Shown here piece by piece: positions 33,707 to 35,665 of a DNA stretch of 35,665 bases (within the stretch, counting starts at the first letter, position 1; every line of letters begins with the position of its first letter). Origin of the DNA: a virus; IMG/VR virus record IMGVR_UViG_3300046003_000364, positions 1 to 35,665 of that record; one strand, given 5' to 3'. Below the pieces are notes generated by a model. It did not search any database and was not told the origin of the DNA. It worked only from the letters and a program-made list of their open reading frames with translations. The translations under genes were made by a program, and so were the position numbers.

Positions 33707-34567
33707 ATGGCTAAAACAATTGTAAGCAAGATTCTAAGAAAGACTAATAGTGTGTTAAAAGATATAGAAAAGTTTGAAGAGTTAGAAACTTCCTGGCAAA
33801 CAGAGATGCAAGACGAGTCAGAGTTCCAAGATTCTGGCCCCCTTTCTGGACTTGTTGAGGCCATAGAAGAAGGCTATCGTAAAGACAATGTTCCAAAGCA
33901 TATGCAGAAGAAAACTTTCGCTCCATCAACATTGGTATGGAATCATGGTGTATGTCCAAGGTATTGGTATCTAGCATTTGATGGTGCAGAATTTTATGAG
34001 TACAAGAGTGGCAAAGTTATCACTAACATGGATAGTGGTTCAGATAGGCACGCCCGTATTCAAAAGGCATTAGAAGATTCTGGTATCTTAATTGATAACG
34101 AAAGAAAGACAATCAATGAAGACCCACCTATCTTTGGTTATACAGATAGTTTTATCAATTGGAATAATACAGAGTATGTGGTGGAAATCAAGACAACCAA
34201 CCATGATGCTTTTGATAGGCATAAAAGATCTAAAAAGGCTAGTACATATCATATCGTGCAGCTTCTAATTTATATGAAAATCTATAAGAAGAAAAACGGT
34301 ATAATATTATATGAGAATAAAAATACTCATGAACTACTAGCAGTACCAGTGAACATTACTCAAAATCATGTAGATTTTGTTGATTATCTGTTTGATTGGA
34401 TGAGAGATGTTCATGCTGCATGGAAAGACAGAAAGCTTCCAGAGGTTCCCTTTAGAAGCAATGACATAAAAATATGTCAAAACTGTCCCATACAGCAGGC
34501 GTGTAAGGATGCACCTGTCGGAGATATCAAGATAGCGCGTCGAAAGGATGAGAAAGGACTCTTCTAA
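33707..34567 (+). CDS. Cas4-like PD-(D/E)XK nuclease with Fe-S cluster
   Basis: The product is 286 aa. Four cysteines, C83 and then C257-x2-C260-x5-C266, are in the arrangement that binds a 4Fe-4S cluster in Cas4/AddB nucleases. The nuclease core shows D147 (GYTDSFI) and E160-x-K162 (VEIKTT), plus the QLLIYMKIYK motif IV helix. It probably resects DNA ends to make single strands for the RecA-like protein. No CRISPR array or other Cas gene is present, so the role is in phage recombination. The N-terminal 70 residues are acidic and helical, longer than in minimal Cas4. Confidence 0.82.
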   Translation: MAKTIVSKILRKTNSVLKDIEKFEELETSWQTEMQDESEFQDSGPLSGLVEAIEEGYRKDNVPKHMQKKTFAPSTLVWNHGVCPRYWYLAFDGAEFYEYKSGKVITNMDSGSDRHARIQKALEDSGILIDNERKTINEDPPIFGYTDSFINWNNTEYVVEIKTTNHDAFDRHKRSKKASTYHIVQLLIYMKIYKKKNGIILYENKNTHELLAVPVNITQNHVDFVDYLFDWMRDVHAAWKDRKLPEVPFRSNDIKICQNCPIQQACKDAPVGDIKIARRKDEKGLF

Positions 34568-34568
34568 A

Positions 34569-34859
34569 ATGCTTTACTGCAAGTGGTGCGATAAACAGTT
34601 CTCGCCAAACACAACAAAACAAATTTATTGCAACTCTGAATGCAGGCAGGAAGCAAGCAAGGAAAAGATCCTAGAAAGATATCATCTTCAAAAAAGAAAA
34701 AATCGCAAGGGAAAAGAAAAGAAGTGTGGAGGAGGGTGTAATACCCTCCTAAGCATTTACAATGATTCAGGCATCTGTGACAACTGCTTGGTACACCAAT
34801 CAAAAATGAAAACTTTTATGAGGGAGCTAAAGAATTACTTTGACTACGAACAAAATTAG
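34569..34859 (+). CDS. Zinc-finger protein (two Cys clusters), unknown
   Basis: The 96-aa product starts at ATG 34569, chosen because AAGGA lies at a suitable distance upstream; an in-frame ATG at 34548 would overlap the nuclease gene. An N-terminal cluster has C4-x2-C7 and C21-x3-C25 around QIYCNSECRQEA, a treble-clef or FCS-like type often found in nucleic-acid-binding proteins. A second cluster near residues 55-78 has CGGGC and CDNC. A lysine/arginine-rich helix lies between them (ILERYHLQKRKNRKGKEK). It may bind nucleic acid. It overlaps the next gene by 20 nt. Confidence 0.6.
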   Translation: MLYCKWCDKQFSPNTTKQIYCNSECRQEASKEKILERYHLQKRKNRKGKEKKCGGGCNTLLSIYNDSGICDNCLVHQSKMKTFMRELKNYFDYEQN

Positions 34860-35433
34860 ACAGGCTCTTGAAGACAACATAAAACCACAAACAATCATTG
34901 CTGTGGATGCATCAACAAACTCTCTTGCCTTTTCTTATTTTACAAACGGAAAGTTGGTTAAGTATGGCAAGATTAGATTTAATGGTACAGATGCTCTCTA
35001 TAAATCAGGGGATGCCTGTAAAAAAGCGATACAGCTTTTTAAGATGGTTAATGCAGATGCGCTTGTCATTGAGTCTGCTATTTATAGCAATAGCCCAAAG
35101 ACGGCAATGCAACTGTCTCTCGTGCAGGGAGCGATTCTTGGAGCAGCACAAGTAGCGGGGATTAAAAACATTAAGACTATTACTCCTATGCAATGGCAAA
35201 ATTATATAGGAACAAAGCTTTTATCAATATCAGAAAAGCAGGAGATAGTTAGAAAGAATCCAGGCAAATCAAAGTCTTGGTATAAAGGAGAAGAAAGAAA
35301 AACAAGAAAGCAAAGAACTATCGACTCTGTAAACAAAAACTTTAAGGTGAAGGTTATAGATGACGATGTTGCTGATGCAATTGGTGTGGGATGGTATGTG
35401 TCTGACAGATGGAATATGCTATACAATGCCTAA
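34840..35433 (+). CDS. ruvC: RuvC-like Holliday junction resolvase
   Basis: The product is 197 aa from TTG 34840, the only start that precedes the catalytic core; AGGGAG lies upstream. The RNase H-like active site is complete: D23 in IIAVDAS, E78 in ALVIESA, and the aspartates of DDDVADAIG (174-182). A basic insert (NPGKSKSWYKGEERKTRKQR) precedes the last motif and would contact DNA. The enzyme would cut four-way junctions produced by recombination before packaging. With the Hjc-like gene at 33105, the cluster has two unrelated resolvase types. Confidence 0.85.
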   Translation: MTTNKIRQALEDNIKPQTIIAVDASTNSLAFSYFTNGKLVKYGKIRFNGTDALYKSGDACKKAIQLFKMVNADALVIESAIYSNSPKTAMQLSLVQGAILGAAQVAGIKNIKTITPMQWQNYIGTKLLSISEKQEIVRKNPGKSKSWYKGEERKTRKQRTIDSVNKNFKVKVIDDDVADAIGVGWYVSDRWNMLYNA

Positions 35434-35593
35434 GTATGATCTTTATAAAAGCAAAAGTTGGCTTCATAAAAGATATGTTCAGGACAAAAAGAGTCCAGAA
35501 GAGATTGCAAAAGAATGTGGATGCACAATACAGACAGTGTATCTTTATCTAAATAAATTTGGATTAAAAATGGGAAGAAAAGGTAGAAGATGA
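35426..35593 (+). CDS. Small HTH protein
   Basis: The product is 55 aa, starting at ATG 35426 inside the last codons of ruvC. The central segment SPEEIAKECGCTIQTVYLYL is a clear helix-turn-helix of the resolvase/Hin kind, flanked by a basic N-terminal stretch and a basic Arg/Lys/Gly end (MGRKGRR). It is short enough to be just a DNA-binding domain. It could be a transcription switch or a DNA-binding subunit; no target site is known. Confidence 0.65.
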   Translation: MPKYDLYKSKSWLHKRYVQDKKSPEEIAKECGCTIQTVYLYLNKFGLKMGRKGRR

Positions 35594-35665
35594 TTGAAGA
35601 TGAAAAGTGGATAGGCTTAATGAAAGAGCTTATTGAGTTAAGTAAGCAGGCTCCAGCAGGGCCAC
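35590..35665 (+). CDS. Partial gene running off the right edge
   Basis: A frame opens with ATGA coupling to the HTH gene and continues for 25 codons to the window edge without a stop (MIEDEKWIGLMKELIELSKQ at the start). It looks like the beginning of an acidic helical protein. The identity cannot be judged from so little sequence. Confidence 0.5.
   Translation, partial: MIEDEKWIGLMKELIELSKQAPAGP

Noticed and set aside
34304-34316. TATAAT inside the Cas4-like gene
   Set aside because: It is a chance match in AT-rich coding sequence with no gene start downstream at suitable distance.
33707-34567. Part of a CRISPR-Cas system
   Set aside because: Only the Cas4-like nuclease is present; there is no repeat array, cas1 or cas2, and the neighbours are recombination genes.

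Overview
The window is a 35.7 kb piece of an AT-rich tailed dsDNA phage genome. All recognised genes lie on the + strand, packed end to end with 1-13 nt overlaps or short gaps, and no stretch over about 105 bases lacks a gene. The gene set is that of a long-tailed siphovirus: HK97-type capsid, neck and tail-completion proteins, major tail protein, frameshifted tail chaperones, a 3390-aa tape measure and a tail hub. There is no contractile sheath. The host cannot be fixed from sequence alone. Extended -10 promoters, two apparently leaderless starts, GTG/TTG starts and a DnaE-type phage replicase fit a phage of low-GC actinobacteria (aquatic lineages come to mind), but this is inference. Neither end is a natural genome end: the left edge cuts a scaffold/protease-like gene and the right edge cuts a small unknown gene.

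Layout: (1) 1-5876, head and neck: C-terminal part of a scaffold or protease, major capsid protein, small unknown protein, connector, stopper, tail completion, tail terminator, major tail protein, and the tail assembly chaperone pair with a textbook -1 slippery site (CCCAAAC, 5505-5511) followed by a hairpin. (2) 5879-24001, tail: giant tape measure, distal tail protein, a 1431-aa tail hub with an inserted lectin-like domain, three accessory tail proteins, and an H-lectin-like protein that is probably the tip. (3) 24025-35665, replication and recombination: zinc ribbon, HTH regulator, two small proteins, DnaB-like helicase, primase, ssDNA-binding protein, DnaE polymerase with an apparently intact PHP metal site, MazG, RecA-like recombinase, another zinc ribbon, an Hjc-like resolvase, a Cas4-like nuclease, a zinc-finger protein, a RuvC-like resolvase and an HTH protein.

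Control: most intergenic gaps longer than about 15 nt carry a TATAAT box, usually as the extended form TGATATAAT. The two most abundant virion proteins (capsid and tail tube) are each followed by a hairpin and then a fresh promoter, which suggests that their transcripts are insulated from the rest. The late/early boundary at about 24001-24025 has no terminator, only a promoter that would give a leaderless mRNA.

Terminase, portal and lysis genes are not in the window. The most interesting points are the tape measure's repeated LTPGEFV modules and large inserted domains, the frameshift signal, the insulated capsid and tail-tube genes, the PHP-complete polymerase, two unrelated Holliday-junction resolvases side by side, and two tiny zinc ribbons with identical cysteine spacing.
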